Positions 11,761 to 22,116 of a stretch of 64,000 bases of DNA are shown here, one piece after another. The DNA lies in assembly GCA_021521415.1 (NCBI GenBank), contig JAIQDT010000028.1:657001-721000 (forward strand). Direction: 5' to 3'. The notes under the pieces were generated by a model. That model had not been told where the DNA came from and did no database searches. It saw only the letters and a program-made list of their open reading frames with translations. The DNA is from Bidens hawaiensis. Lineage: Eukaryota; Streptophyta; Magnoliopsida; Asterales; Asteraceae. A program made the translations under genes and the position numbers. Each line of letters opens with the position of its first letter. Position 1 is the stretch's first letter.

Positions 11761-14188
11761 TGTGACATTCGTGACAAAACCGGATATACCTCAGTTTTTA
11801 CAAATCGAATAAGCAAATAAACGCTTATTACGTAACGAACGAGCGATTAACCGAACGGGTCGGGTTATAACCCAGATATCCCATGGGGCCATCTATAAGT
11901 GATATATGTCTAATCTAAGCTAAAATATTGGTAATATGGCCTTAGTTCGATAGCAAACAAGTTAAACGAAAACATGCTCGTTTAACTACCCGCTATAGAT
12001 TTAAACGCGAAAGATAGTAACAAACCAAGCATTGTATCATCCGTTAATCCGAAAAATACTTACCAAACACTTAATTGAAATGTTTTAAGCGATCCATGAA
12101 AATATTTTTGATTTTTACAAACGTGTAGTATGTTTTTATAATTTTACACAAAACTAGCCGAAAAACATGCATTTTCGCACTGTTTGTCGTACCCGATAAA
12201 TTTTTCACGCCAAAAACCGAACCCGAACTAAATTTGGACTTGGCTTTCACGTTTGGGCTGGTAAATTTATTAGATTGGGCCAAAATGGGACATGGGAGGC
12301 CCATTAACCCTTCTCGGCCGCAAGTTAAAGGAAACCACCCTTGATTGTTTTTTTTCACACTTTAAGTTGTTGTAAGATATTTTTCTTCATCTTATCATCT
12401 TCACAACTGATAAGAAACTCTGGAGTTTCACACACACATAAATTCCAAGGTATTATGGTTAATTGTTTTGTCATTTAAGCTTTGTTAAACATGGTATTTA
12501 CATAAAACTTGAACTTTGATTACCGAAAAATATCCCTAACCATGCGAAAACCCTAAAAAATGGTCCAAAAATATACTTTGATCATAGACATGGTTAGGAA
12601 CCTGGTTTGATAGTTTTTTTTGGCCATAAACATGGATTAAAGGGTTGAAACGGCGTTTTTACGGTTCAAAAGTTCGTTTTTGTGCACTAGCCGAAACCCT
12701 AAGTTAAGGGCTGTTATGTTGATGAAAAATTGCTTGGTTTGTGATATAGGACTTGTATCTAGCCTACATAGGAGCACAGGAACTTGAAAAGTTGATTAGA
12801 AAGACGGAAACGAACCAAAACCACTAAGGTAATGCCGAAACACTCGCTTACCGGCTGTTTAGGTTAAGGTTCTGATTTGCATATTATTAGGCCTTGAAAT
12901 TTTTCAGGAACATCAGGGACCATGTCATTGAGTCTCTGTTCAAATTTGGTAATTTTTCGACCATCCGAGAATATTTGGCGAATTTATTACCGAATTGGGA
13001 GATTTATTTGTGAAAAATAGTTAAAATAATTGAAAAACTATGAAAATTTTCAGGGAACTCAGATTTAATGTATTTAAATAACATATGAATTTTGGGATCA
13101 TTTGGAGAAGTCTAAGGGTGTTTTGTACATATGCGTTCGTGTGAATTTTTATAGCCGAATTTGGGCCGAAAAGAATATTGCAAGATCTTTTCACATTCTG
13201 TAATTGATACAGGTTGTTTTGGGACATAATTTGAGTATTCAGGAATTTTTTTGGAAATTTTGTAAATTGTTTGGGATAAACACACGATTTTCAGGCGAAA
13301 TATAGCTGATAAAATGAATTTTTATAATTTAATAAATCAGTAAATAATTCCATAAATGTTTTTATAAAAATCTTCATATTTTAATTGATAAGTGGATAAA
13401 TTTTCATAATTTAATGATTAACGGTTAATTAATTATGCTAATTTAAAGATTAAACAAATTCAGTTTTTATAAAAACCGGCAAGTTCGCGACTAACGAACC
13501 TGCGGGAATATCAGAACACCAACAGTGATCAAAAATCATATTTTTGGATTAAGTAAAAAATGAACTTTTCTATGAGAAACCTGGACAATCCGGATAAATT
13601 GTGCGCGTTTCTTCTTAAATCAAACTGAATAAACGGAAACGGGCCCCGTGGCTAATCCGGGACCTCAGTATGTGATCCTTCTTTATAACTTAATCATTTT
13701 ATTAACCAACACATTTACCCAAGCTTATTTCCCCATAACTGTTTTCTGAACGCGTAAACGAACAACTTGGCCCAGCTGGGAAAACGGGAATCTGAACCAA
13801 GTTCGGTTTTAAGTATTAGACATTGAACAACATTACAACCTAAGCCTATTGCCACTTTCTGGGCGTTCCAACTATACCTAGATTAGTTATACAGCCTTGT
13901 TTAGTATTGAGATTATAATAATGTTAAAATATTAATATTATTATAATATTGATTATATGGACCAGTAATTACGAGACGAGCGAACCCTGGACTGTTACAC
14001 TACTGATTACTGATTAAGCGGTGAGTTTCATGACCCCGCTTTTAAATTGCCTTTATAAACAAAGTTAGATCGATGTAAAATATTGTAAACTAGTTTGTAT
14101 TATTCTTTATAAACAATGTGGTTGATACCAGAGGTGTCTGTTACATTTATGTTTTACGCTTTCGCAAATCGCTAAACGGGGTGTGACA
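11761..14188 (+). repeat. Gypsy 3' LTR with internal deletion
   Basis: Starts TGTGACATTC and ends GGGGTGTGACA; 2,428 bp. Relative to the 5' LTR it lacks about 640 bp corresponding to 4,847-5,489; the join is near 14,057. Deletion after insertion is likely. Confidence 0.92.
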
Positions 14189-15281
14189 TGTAACATCCTA
14201 CTTTTGTTAAATAATACATAATAGAAAGTTTGTTATTAACTGTGTGTCGTTAAGTTAGTCGTGTGTTAAGTATTTGGATAATATTTGGAGTAGGAATTGG
14301 GAATGGGTGGTGGGACCCATGAAACCCCTCCTCTATATAAACCCAACCACTTCTTCCTTTTCTTTTCTTTTCTCATCCAAACACACAAACACACACACAC
14401 ACACTCAAGAAACACACACATACTCTCTCTCTAGCACTCGGATTTAAAATCCAAGCCAAGGAAGGGTGGAATCTCGTGTTTAACAACGTCAAGCAACAAG
14501 AATCACGTCCAGATCTACGTATTGTCCAGATCTGAACTCGAACCCGAAGCAAAAGGTGGGTTTCGGTTTAAATGGTTAAGTTTTATGGTTAGAATCGTCA
14601 TGCAAACAGATATAATGATAGATCGGGTTGTAAAATGTAAAAAAAATATAAACTTGGTAAGATATAACCTCTTGGGTGCACTTTGTGATAAAAAGGTGGT
14701 GTTTCGACTTTGAGAGATGGGTTCATGATCAGGTGCATGGGGTTAGAATGTGTCGAAAGTTGGGATAGAGAAAAAATCAGGTCCTGAGGAAGAGCCACAA
14801 AGTAAAATGGCTTTAAAATGGTAAAAACGAAGAAAGGAAGGCATTTCGCTTCGCTCAGCCTTGAGAAGCAAAACAGGCATTTCGCTTCGTTCAGCCTTGA
14901 GAAGCGAAACAGGCATTTCGCTTCGCTCAGCCATGCGAAGCGAAACGCTCCCATACGAAGCGAAGCGCTCCCATGCGAAGCGAAACGTTCCCATGCGAAG
15001 GAAAACGAAACCTCCTATGGGAAATTGTTTAAGTTGTGACCCGATCCATTTTCTGATGCGTTTTTGTTAAAGGACTGTTAACGAAAATAAAATTTTTCTG
15101 AGCTGACCTGGTAGCTCAACCCCAGCCCGGGGCTCTGCCCCTTGGACCCTGATATGGAAGCACCGTAAGGGATCGGATGCCACTTGTGAAGTTGAAGAAG
15201 AGATGCGCAAGTTTTACCCGCATTTGTTTAGTAGTAATGGTTAGGTTTCGGGGACGAAACCTCTTTTAAGGAGGGTATGCT
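14189..15281 (+). repeat. LTR-derived tandem unit 3
   Basis: Starts TGTAACATCC (its first five bases double as the gypsy target duplication). TATATAA at 14,334-14,340. At about 1,093 bp it is the longest truncated unit, mainly because of an extra copy of the 36-bp AGGCATTTCGCTTCG block near 14,876-14,915. Confidence 0.85.
15155..15244 (+). pseudogene. Gypsy pol C-terminal tail, unit 3
   Basis: Thirty codons with stop, same frame and length as in units 1 and 2. The second conserved tryptophan is cysteine (ATCEVEEEM). Confidence 0.72.
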
Positions 15282-16338
15282 TGTAACATCCAACTTTTGT
15301 TAAATAATACATAATAGAAAGTTTGTTAATAACAGTGTGTCGTTATGTTAGTTGTGTGTTAAGTATTTGGATAATATTTGGAGTAGGAATTGGGAATGGG
15401 TGGTGGGACCCATGAAACCCCCCCTCTATATAAACCCAACCACTACTTCCTTTTCTTTTCTTTTCTCATCTAAACACACAAACACACACACACACATTCG
15501 AGAAACACACATATACTCTCTCTCTAGCACTCGGATTTAAAATCTAAGCCAAGGAAGGGTGGAATCTCGTGTTTAACATCGTCAAGCGACAAGAATCACG
15601 TCCAGATCTACGTATTGTCCAGATCTGAACTCGAACCCGAAGCAAAAGGTGGGTTTCCGTTTAAATGGTTAAGTTTTATGGTTAGAATCGTCATGCAAAC
15701 AGATATAATGATAGATCGGGTTGTATAATGTAAGAAAAATATCAACTTGGTAAGTTATAACCTCTTGGGTGCACTTTGTGATAAAAATGTGGTGTTTGGA
15801 CTTTGAGAGATGGGTTCAGGATCAGGTGCATGGTGTCAGAATGTGTCGAAAGTTGGGAAAGGGTAAAAATCAGGTCCTGAGGAAGTGCCACGAAGTAAAA
15901 TGGCTTTAAAATAGTAAAAACGAATAAAGGAAGGCATTTCGCTTCGCTTAGTCTTGAGAAGCGAAACAGGCATTTCGCTTCGCTCAGCCATGCGAAGCGA
16001 AACGCTCCCATGCGAAGCGAAGCGCTCCCATGCAAAGCGAAACGCTCCCATGCGAAGCAAAACGAAATCTCCCACGCGAAATTGTTTAAGTTGTGACCCG
16101 ATCCATATTCTGATGCATTTTTGTTAAAGGACTGTTAACTAAAATAAAATTTTTCCGAGCTGACCTGGCAGCTCAACCCCAGCCAGGGGCTCTGCCCCTT
16201 GGACCCTGATATGGAAGCACCATAAGGGATCGGATGCCACTTGGGAAGTTGAAGAAGAGATGCGCAAGTTTTACCCGCATTTACTTAGTAGTAATTGTTA
16301 GGTTTCGGGGACGAAACCTCTTTTTAGGAGGGTAGGCT
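15282..16338 (+). repeat. LTR-derived tandem unit 4
   Basis: Starts TGTAACATCC. TATATAA at 15,427-15,433. Contains the CA-rich leader, the GCGAAGCGAA minisatellite, the GC-rich block and the pol tail. About 1,057 bp. Confidence 0.85.
16212..16301 (+). pseudogene. Gypsy pol C-terminal tail, unit 4
   Basis: Thirty codons with stop; starts WKHHKGSDATWEVEEEM. Arg-4 is His, otherwise as in unit 2 until the end, where GGT is TGT. Confidence 0.72.
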
Positions 16339-18092
16339 TGTAACATCCAACTTTTGTTAAATAATACATAATAGAAAGTTTGTTATTAACTGTGTGTCGA
16401 TAAGTTAGTTGTGTGTTAAGTATTTGGATAATATTTGGGGTAGGAATTGGGAATGGGTGGTGGGACCCATGAAACCCCCCCTCTATATAAACCCAACCAC
16501 TTCTTCATTTTCTTTTCTTTTCTCATCCAAACACACAAACACACACACACACACTCAAGAAACACAGACATACTCTCTCTCTAGCACTCGGATTTAAAAT
16601 CTAAGCCAAGGAAGGGTGGAATATCGTGTTTAACATCGTCAAGCAACAAGAATCACGTCCAGATCTACGTATTGTCCAGATCTGAACTTGAACCCGAAGA
16701 AAAAGGTGGGTTTCGGTTTAAATGGTTAAGTTTTATGGTTAGAATCGTCATGCAAACAGATATAATGATAGATCGGGTTGTAAAATGTAAGAAAAATATA
16801 AAGTTGGTAAGTTATAATCTCTTGGGTGAACTTTGTGATAAAAAGGTGGTGTTTGGACTTTGAGAGATGGGTTCAGGATCAGGTGCATGGGGTCAGAATG
16901 TGTCGAAAGTTGGGAAAGAGTAAAAATCAGGTCTTGAGGAAGAGCCACGAAGTAAAATGGCTTTAAAATGGTAAAAACGAAGAAAGGAAGGCGTTTCGCT
17001 TTGCTCAGCCTTGAGAAGCGAAACAGGCATTTTGTTCAACCCCAGCCAGGGGCTCTACCCCTTGGACCCCGCTAGGGGCTGCCGCCCCTAGACCCCGCTA
17101 CCAGGGGTGCTGCCCCCAGACCCCCGTTAGTTGAGGGTTTCATAAATTTAGATGTAGGAAGTTGTAGTAATAGATAATTGACACGCGTAATGCATTGTAC
17201 AGTTAGCCGTGCACAACTAAAGAAGGGAATTACCATTTACGGCGAGAGAAATCGACTCCAGGTGAGTTCTAGCCCCATTTCTCTTTGAAATGTTTTCGGG
17301 GCTGTGTGCATACTCCTATGTGATAGTTAATACATTTACTTAATTGATAAGTGTATGACTATGTATTGGATGTTATTACTATATAATGATAGTATAAATG
17401 AGCATGTATATATATATATTATTATTATTATATACATGAGACAGGTAAAATATGCACGTATGATAAATGTATGGTTATTCGAGGCAGTAGGGACAAGACC
17501 CTTATAATATCTATGATGTTAGGGACCAGACCCTTATAATATCTGTGATGTTAGAGACCAGACCCTTATAATATCTATGATGATAGGGACCAGACCCTTA
17601 TAATATCTGTGATGTTTAATGTAGAATAGCTTATGGTATACCATAGGGTTTATGAAAGAAAGTATGTAAGTACGTATGCATGTATATAAGGTATATATGA
17701 AAGGAGTAATAGAAAACTAAGGTATGAATACGTATCTTCGGACGCGTACGAGTAAGGGTATGAATGTATTGTATGTTAATTGATTAACTAGAACTCACTC
17801 AGCATAGCTGACTTTTAGTATGCACGCAGGCAAATAGGTTGAGGCAGTTGGCTTAAGGAGGGACACGGGGCATGGACTGAAGAGACTGGCATCCATGATG
17901 AAGTGTTATGACTGTTTTAATTAATTATTTATGAAAAGACAATTTATATGTTAAGACAAGAATGAATGTTTTGTAATGTGATGTTTGAAGTTTTTAATTA
18001 TTCCGCGAAGTTTTTAATTTACTCTGATTTTAGAACTGTGTTTATCATTAAATCCAACACCAAAGTAGGGTTACCGGGAACGGGGCCTTACA
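16339..18092 (+). repeat. Unit 5: near-complete gypsy LTR
   Basis: Starts like the other units (TATATAA at 16,484-16,490) but has lost part of the minisatellite near 17,036. After the shared GC-rich block it continues into GGGGCTGCCGCCCCTAGACC and about 1 kb of sequence absent from units 1-4. It ends in TTACA next to the target duplication. At 1,754 bp it shows what the complete LTR looked like and that units 1-4 are truncated versions. Confidence 0.82.
17489..17616 (+). repeat. 32-bp tandem repeat, four copies
   Basis: Four copies of a 32-bp unit containing GACCAGACCCTTATAATATC inside the unit 5 LTR. No coding potential. Confidence 0.85.
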
Positions 18093-18096
18093 ACCC

Positions 18097-18578
18097 TGTT
18101 GGGACTTATATTTTAGACCGACGCATCGAATTATTATTATTATGGGTGAAAAAGATATTTATATTATTGGTCTTATCCAAGAGGCGGATGGAGTGAAGAC
18201 CAAGGCACAAGACCACTATAAATAGACGATTAGGTCATGTGTTTCATTGTGTGTGTGATTTTTGATGTATTGAGAGTTTGCCCCCAGGGAAGAGCTCTCC
18301 CCGGGTGGCCGAGAGTTTGTGATTATGTATATATGTATGTATGAGTGTTCTTTGTGACAGTCTTTTGATTAATGAAAACATACAACTACATCTATCTATT
18401 TGTGTTTCGCTTACAATTGTTCATCCTATTGTTGATTGTTAATCGAATTGAACTCTCCACACCCGTCCATAGATCTTTTTAGAGTGAATACAAGTTGTTG
18501 ATTCGATCCTAGCTCAGATCCGAGCTCCTCCGTTAATACTGACTATTTACGCTTCCGCACCAGGGCTCGGTTCTCACA
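18097..18578 (+). mobile_element. Copia-type LTR (family T) without matching target duplication
   Basis: Starts TGTTGGGACTTATATTTTAG and ends GGCTCGGTTCTCACA; 482 bp. It is related to the solo LTR at 29,357 and the LTR at 49,048. The left flank is AACCC and the right flank ATGCA, so there is no duplication. Its first T is also the last base of the ACCCT duplication of the gypsy complex. It is followed not by a primer site but by an inverted piece of copia element A, implying rearrangement after insertion. Confidence 0.8.
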
Positions 18579-18658
18579 ATGCAACCATATTAGTCACTAT
18601 TTGTGAAGGCCATCAAGTCAAAGGAAGGGTTCTTTGGATACCAAATCCCCAAATCTGG
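18579..18658 (-). pseudogene. Inverted 80-bp fragment of copia element A RNase H
   Basis: Read on the minus strand this is copia pol: it begins with the same 34 bases as 515-548 and continues with codons for FDLMAFTNSD, the RNase H N-terminus. It therefore contains the sequence that should follow position 547 in element A, in the wrong orientation. The 34-bp arms (515-548 and 18,625-18,658) are perfect reverse complements. Confidence 0.85.
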
Positions 18659-18927
18659 ATTATGGTCTGAATTTCTTACTTACACCTATTTTAATTGATA
18701 ATACTGTTGCTATGTTCATTGTTAAGAATCCAGTCCAACATTCTAAGACTAAGCACATTGAAATTAGACATCATTTCATTAGGGACTGTCAGGAAAAAGG
18801 TTTAATAGAAATGAAGAGGGTAGATACATATGATAATTTGGCTGATTTATTCACCAAACCTTTAGATAAAACCAGGTTTCTTTTTCTGTTAAAATGCCTA
18901 GGAATGGTAAATGCTGATGAAGTTTGA
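18659..18927 (+). pseudogene. pol: Copia element A: RNase H C-terminus and end of pol
   Basis: The frame resumes at LDYGLNF and contains KNPVQHSKTKHIEIRHHF, then DNLADLFTKPLD, ending NADEV with TGA at 18,925-18,927. This is the standard end of plant copia pol. About 55-60 codons of RNase H, including the catalytic aspartate and glutamate regions, are missing between the break at 547 and this segment; only a few of those codons survive, inverted, at 18,579-18,624. The long spacer and env-like ORF downstream identify the element as Sirevirus-like. Confidence 0.88.
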
Positions 18928-19130
18928 TTTAGGATGTGTGCTTAAGTGAGGTGCTTACTGATTATCTGTGTTACTCACTTTGAATGTTTGCATGATGTAT
19001 TCTAATTGCATAAATCATGTATGTACTGTTCTTGTATGAAAATCTTGTTGAAATTGCTAATTATAGCTTTTGGTACTTTGATCTGTGCGTGCATGATGTA
19101 TTTCTGTGATTCTAAGTACTTCGAGCATGA

Positions 19131-19542
19131 ATCTGTGCTTGATATTGTGCTTGTTGCTCCTCAAACACAAGCAAAGGTTCTTGTAAGACTATTCTAAGTC
19201 TTTCGAGAACGGATGTCATAGCTCAGTTTCTCGAGCATAGAATTTTGTCTTGAAAAACTTTTCCAAGTATTTCGAGCATAACTCTGTGTTTTTATGGTGT
19301 GTTTGATGTTCTTCGAGCACAAGCAAACCATACTTGAGGTTTCTCAAGTAACTCGAGCACAAATGTTGTGTTACTTGTGGTCGAGCATGGACATGAGTTC
19401 TGGAAAACTTTCTAAGTATTCCAAGCACAAGTCTCCTACTTGAACACGGAGCTGAGTCTTTCGAGCACAAGCACTAAAATGATAAATTGAAGGTTGCTCG
19501 ATAGACTTTCGAGCATGCTCGATGAATTTCTGAGCATGCTCG
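19131..19542. repeat. TCGAGCA motif cluster 1 (element A spacer)
   Basis: TCGAGCA occurs at 19,131, 19,231, 19,272, 19,313, 19,353, 19,381, 19,461 and 19,509, and its reverse complement TGCTCGA at 19,495, 19,516 and 19,536. Spacing is irregular, about 30-100 bp. The motif is a half-site of the palindrome TGCTCGAGCA. Confidence 0.8.
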
Positions 19543-19804
19543 ACAGACTTATATGTTAATTTGTTTATTCTATGCTATCTGATTAAATGTGTTTGACATC
19601 AGTTAAGTGTGTGCTTGTTAAATATGCTTAAGTGACAACACTGTCTTTCAAAATCCATCCTTAAAATGAATTTTCAGAAGATATGATTTTTGAAATTGTG
19701 AAATAATTTTAACTAAGCAACACTGTTTTTGGTGATCTCATGAGAGATATGATAAGATTATCCAGTAATAAACTTTGAAGAAAGTTATAAGTTTTTTTTT
19801 ATAG

Positions 19805-20660
19805 AAATAGTATCCAACCTTCGGGAAGTGATAGAAAACTGTTTAAGATGACTAACCCATGGATTATAAGTTCAAAAGGCTTCGAGTACAGTCATTGGCA
19901 ATGTATGGTAGCTTTCCATAGTCTGTAGTTGTCATATGTGATATAAATCTAAATCTGCTAAGTATGATGTGGTGAAACATTGGAAGATAAGGTATGTTCT
20001 CTAGCATATCTCTCCGAATGATAGGCAGAAAGGTCATTATCCAATCATACACGAGGATGTTGGTGTTTCTGGTCTAACAAAATATTTACTAAGTATTTGA
20101 GCAGATATAAACTATTGCTATATGGCAAACTTTATCAAAAGAAAAGAAAAAGATAGTTATTAAAAAAAAAGATCAAAAATAGTATAAAGAGATAAGTTAT
20201 CTGATATCATGACTTAAGGGGCACTAAGGGAACTACTGGGGTGGGGCATCCAAATAAGTCCAAAACACCCTGAATGTAAGGCATGTAAGTCCGGATGGCA
20301 TGTAAGTCTAACATTCAACCTTATAGCCTGTTATCTAAAATAAATATATATAAATAAGCAACTGCTCATTATATGAAAAGCAATTTTGACCAGGGCATCA
20401 GGGGGTTGGAGTCAATTCGGGGTGATTTGGAGAAAGCTAAATAAGCCTTGAGAAGAGATTAGAAGCAACCTGAAAATATAGTGATAACCATTCCAATCTT
20501 ATGCTCTAATTGAACACTAAATGTATCACTGAAAGCAATGACCGTTATGCTAAGTGTACCTGTTGTCAACCTGACGCAAGTCATAATAACACTGACCATG
20601 AAGAGGTGTGATCTTGTCTTAAATATTCTGATCCCATGTTGAGATCTTTCTATGAAATTG
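19805..20660 (+). other. Conserved non-coding block, element A copy
   Basis: Aligns in order with the minus strand of element B at about 36,280-35,400. The best parts are 20,008-20,052 (contains TCTCCGAATG and TAGGCAGAAAGG) and 20,401-20,460 (contains GGGTTGGAGTCAA, GGGGTGAT and AGAAGAGAT), the latter agreeing at about 50 of 60 positions by eye. Weaker matches include TATCCAACCTT, GTAGCTTTCCAT and TATCACTGA. Substitutions do not favour third codon positions, so this is probably RNA- or DNA-level conservation. Confidence 0.7.
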
Positions 20661-20858
20661 TTTTTCAATAGAATATTCCACTGGAATTTGATCTCTTATT
20701 TCACCTTAAACAAATTGCCCAATTCAACTCACAGTTCGGAAATGATTATCCTTTACGAAAAGTTGAAATTTTGAGCACAAAACATGAATGATCATGTCCG
20801 AAATTAGTGGCATAACAGTTCTGATTATCAAACTGCATTGAAAAATCAATTAAGTGTT

Positions 20859-21640
20859 TCGAGCAAAGAAACTGTGCTTGCCTGTGTTACATTATTTCGA
20901 GTATACTATGTGACCTGTATGATTCATCTATGTGGTTACTTTTTAGCATACTGAGTCGAGCATGCATCTTACTTTCAAGCACCTGATACTATATGAAAAT
21001 TGATGTTATGTGTTTCGAGCATGATTGCATGATGAATTGTCAGACCCAAGTCTACGATAACAAAGAATTGACTGATAGTAAACATTTTAAGTGTTTCGAG
21101 CATAGCAATGTGCTAGGTGCTTTAGTACGAGAGTTCAAGCTTAAGAAGTTAATGGATCATTTTTTTAAGTAGCTCGAGCAAACTTGTGTGCTAGACCATT
21201 AGATTGTGCGTTCGAGTACAGGAATAGGAAGGATTCAATCTGCTAAGGCTTTCGAGTATAAGGGTACATCCAGCACATTGAGCTATAGCAATCTAAGTAA
21301 GTCGAGCAAAGGTTACAACACTATTAAGAATGGATCTCGAGCATAGGGTATTGTCATGATAGATTTCTAAATATCTCGAGCATGATGCATAGTCGAGTAG
21401 GGTTAGATTGCAGGTGTGACTCAGGTATACATATTTGAGTAAATTTTGCTAAGTACATTCGGTCACACTACACCTCGAGTATAACTCAATACTTAAGCAA
21501 GTAATCTAACGATCATTAAACATTGGCTAAGGCATCGAGCACAAGTCTACTCGAGCACCCCGTCTCGAGTATACTAGTGATTATATTCCAAGTACGACGA
21601 GCAAGGGTTGTACTCTGTACTCGAGTACAGTGGGAGCCAG
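20859..21640. repeat. TCGAGCA/TCGAGTA motif cluster 2 (element A spacer)
   Basis: More than ten TCGAGCA copies (for example 20,859, 20,956, 21,015, 21,096, 21,174, 21,302) plus several TCGAGTA variants, ending just before the TATA box of the env-like gene. Confidence 0.78.
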
Positions 21641-21751
21641 CTGTTGTTTTGGCTGTATGCTCGATCAAGGGAGGTACATTAAATTTGAATTAAATGACAA
21701 CTGTCATGCACTAGACGACAAAAGAAGGTACTGTACCACCCAAACATTAGG

Positions 21752-21759
21752 TATAAAAG
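21752..21759 (+). promoter_or_regulatory. Putative internal TATA box for the env-like gene
   Basis: TATAAAAG followed about 30 bases later by a pyrimidine/CA start context (21,781 onward, CACATTTCTTCTTC), a plausible initiator and CT-rich leader. It lies 358 bp upstream of the env-like ATG. A promoter here is inference. Confidence 0.45.
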
Positions 21760-21911
21760 GGGGACTTAGAAACTTTTTCACACATTTCTTCTTCTCTCTA
21801 TTAAACCTAGAAAAAAGCCCCCTTTGCTCGTGTTACTTCCTGCTTGCTCGAATACTTTTATACTCACTCGATTATACTTCGAATACAACCATCAGCTCTG
21901 TTTAGACTTCG

Positions 21912-22002
21912 GTAAGACATCGTTATTCGATAATCGTCACACCGATTTCGAAATTAGGGTTTCTAATTGATGTACGAACTAATTGTTTACTTGTTTTTGC
22001 AG
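21912..22002 (+). other. Putative intron in the env-like 5' leader
   Basis: A good donor (TCG|GTAAGAC at 21,912), CTAAT branch-like sites and a pyrimidine-rich acceptor (TTGTTTTTGCAG ending at 22,002). A second good acceptor (TTCTTGTTCTGCAG ending at 22,111) lies five bases before the ATG, so an alternative intron is 21,912-22,111. Confidence 0.4.
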
Positions 22003-22116
22003 GTACGCATATTACTACAGAACAGGTTATTGAAGAAGCTATTATCATCTACCTATCTTTGAATATTAGTTCTGCAAATTTGTGCACTAACATATTTTTC
22101 TTGTTCTGCAGAACTG

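Larger units (their letters stand above)
2576..14188 (+). mobile_element. Nested full-length Ty3/gypsy element, TGTAA target duplication
   Basis: Direct repeats of TGTAA (2,571-2,575 and 14,189-14,193) flank an 11.6-kb element with a 5' LTR (2,576-5,621), a tRNA-Met-type primer site, decayed gag and pol, a polypurine tract (11,746-11,760) and a 3' LTR (11,761-14,188). Domain order protease, reverse transcriptase, RNase H is readable despite many stops and frameshifts, and integrase would be expected after RNase H. Long LTRs of about 3 kb and the gag/RT landmarks suggest the chromovirus Tekay/Del group, but the clade is an inference. The target was the first five bases of array unit 3. Confidence 0.92.
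548..18092 (+). mobile_element. Gypsy-derived tandem LTR complex with ACCCT target duplication
   Basis: The complex begins TGTAACATCC at 548 and ends GGGGCCTTACA at 18,092. The five bases on either side are identical (ACCCT at 543-547 and 18,093-18,097), so it descends from one integration into copia element A. Without the nested gypsy at 2,576-14,188 it is a head-to-tail array of five units starting at 548, 1,555, 14,189, 15,282 and 16,339. Units 1-4 each carry the first part of an LTR fused to the last codons of a chromodomain-type gypsy pol plus a purine-rich tract. Unit 5 instead runs on to the true LTR end. No other internal domains remain. Unequal recombination of an internally deleted element is the simplest explanation. 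Confidence 0.85.
18928..22116 (+). other. Pol-env spacer of element A
   Basis: Non-coding on both strands except short chance ORFs. It contains two dense clusters of TCGAGCA/TGCTCGA motifs (19,131-19,542 and 20,859-21,640), between which lies a block conserved with element B (about 19,805-20,660). At its end are a TATA box and a consistent intron upstream of the env-like ATG. Confidence 0.8.

Noticed and set aside
17489..17616. CRISPR-like direct repeat
   Set aside because: The 32-bp units are contiguous without unique spacers, in plant LTR DNA.
19864..20052. Antisense ORF (62 codons) whose peptide resembles a translation of element B at 36,020-36,200
   Set aside because: Element B has stops in that frame and substitutions are spread over all codon positions, so nucleotide-level conservation explains it better than a gene.
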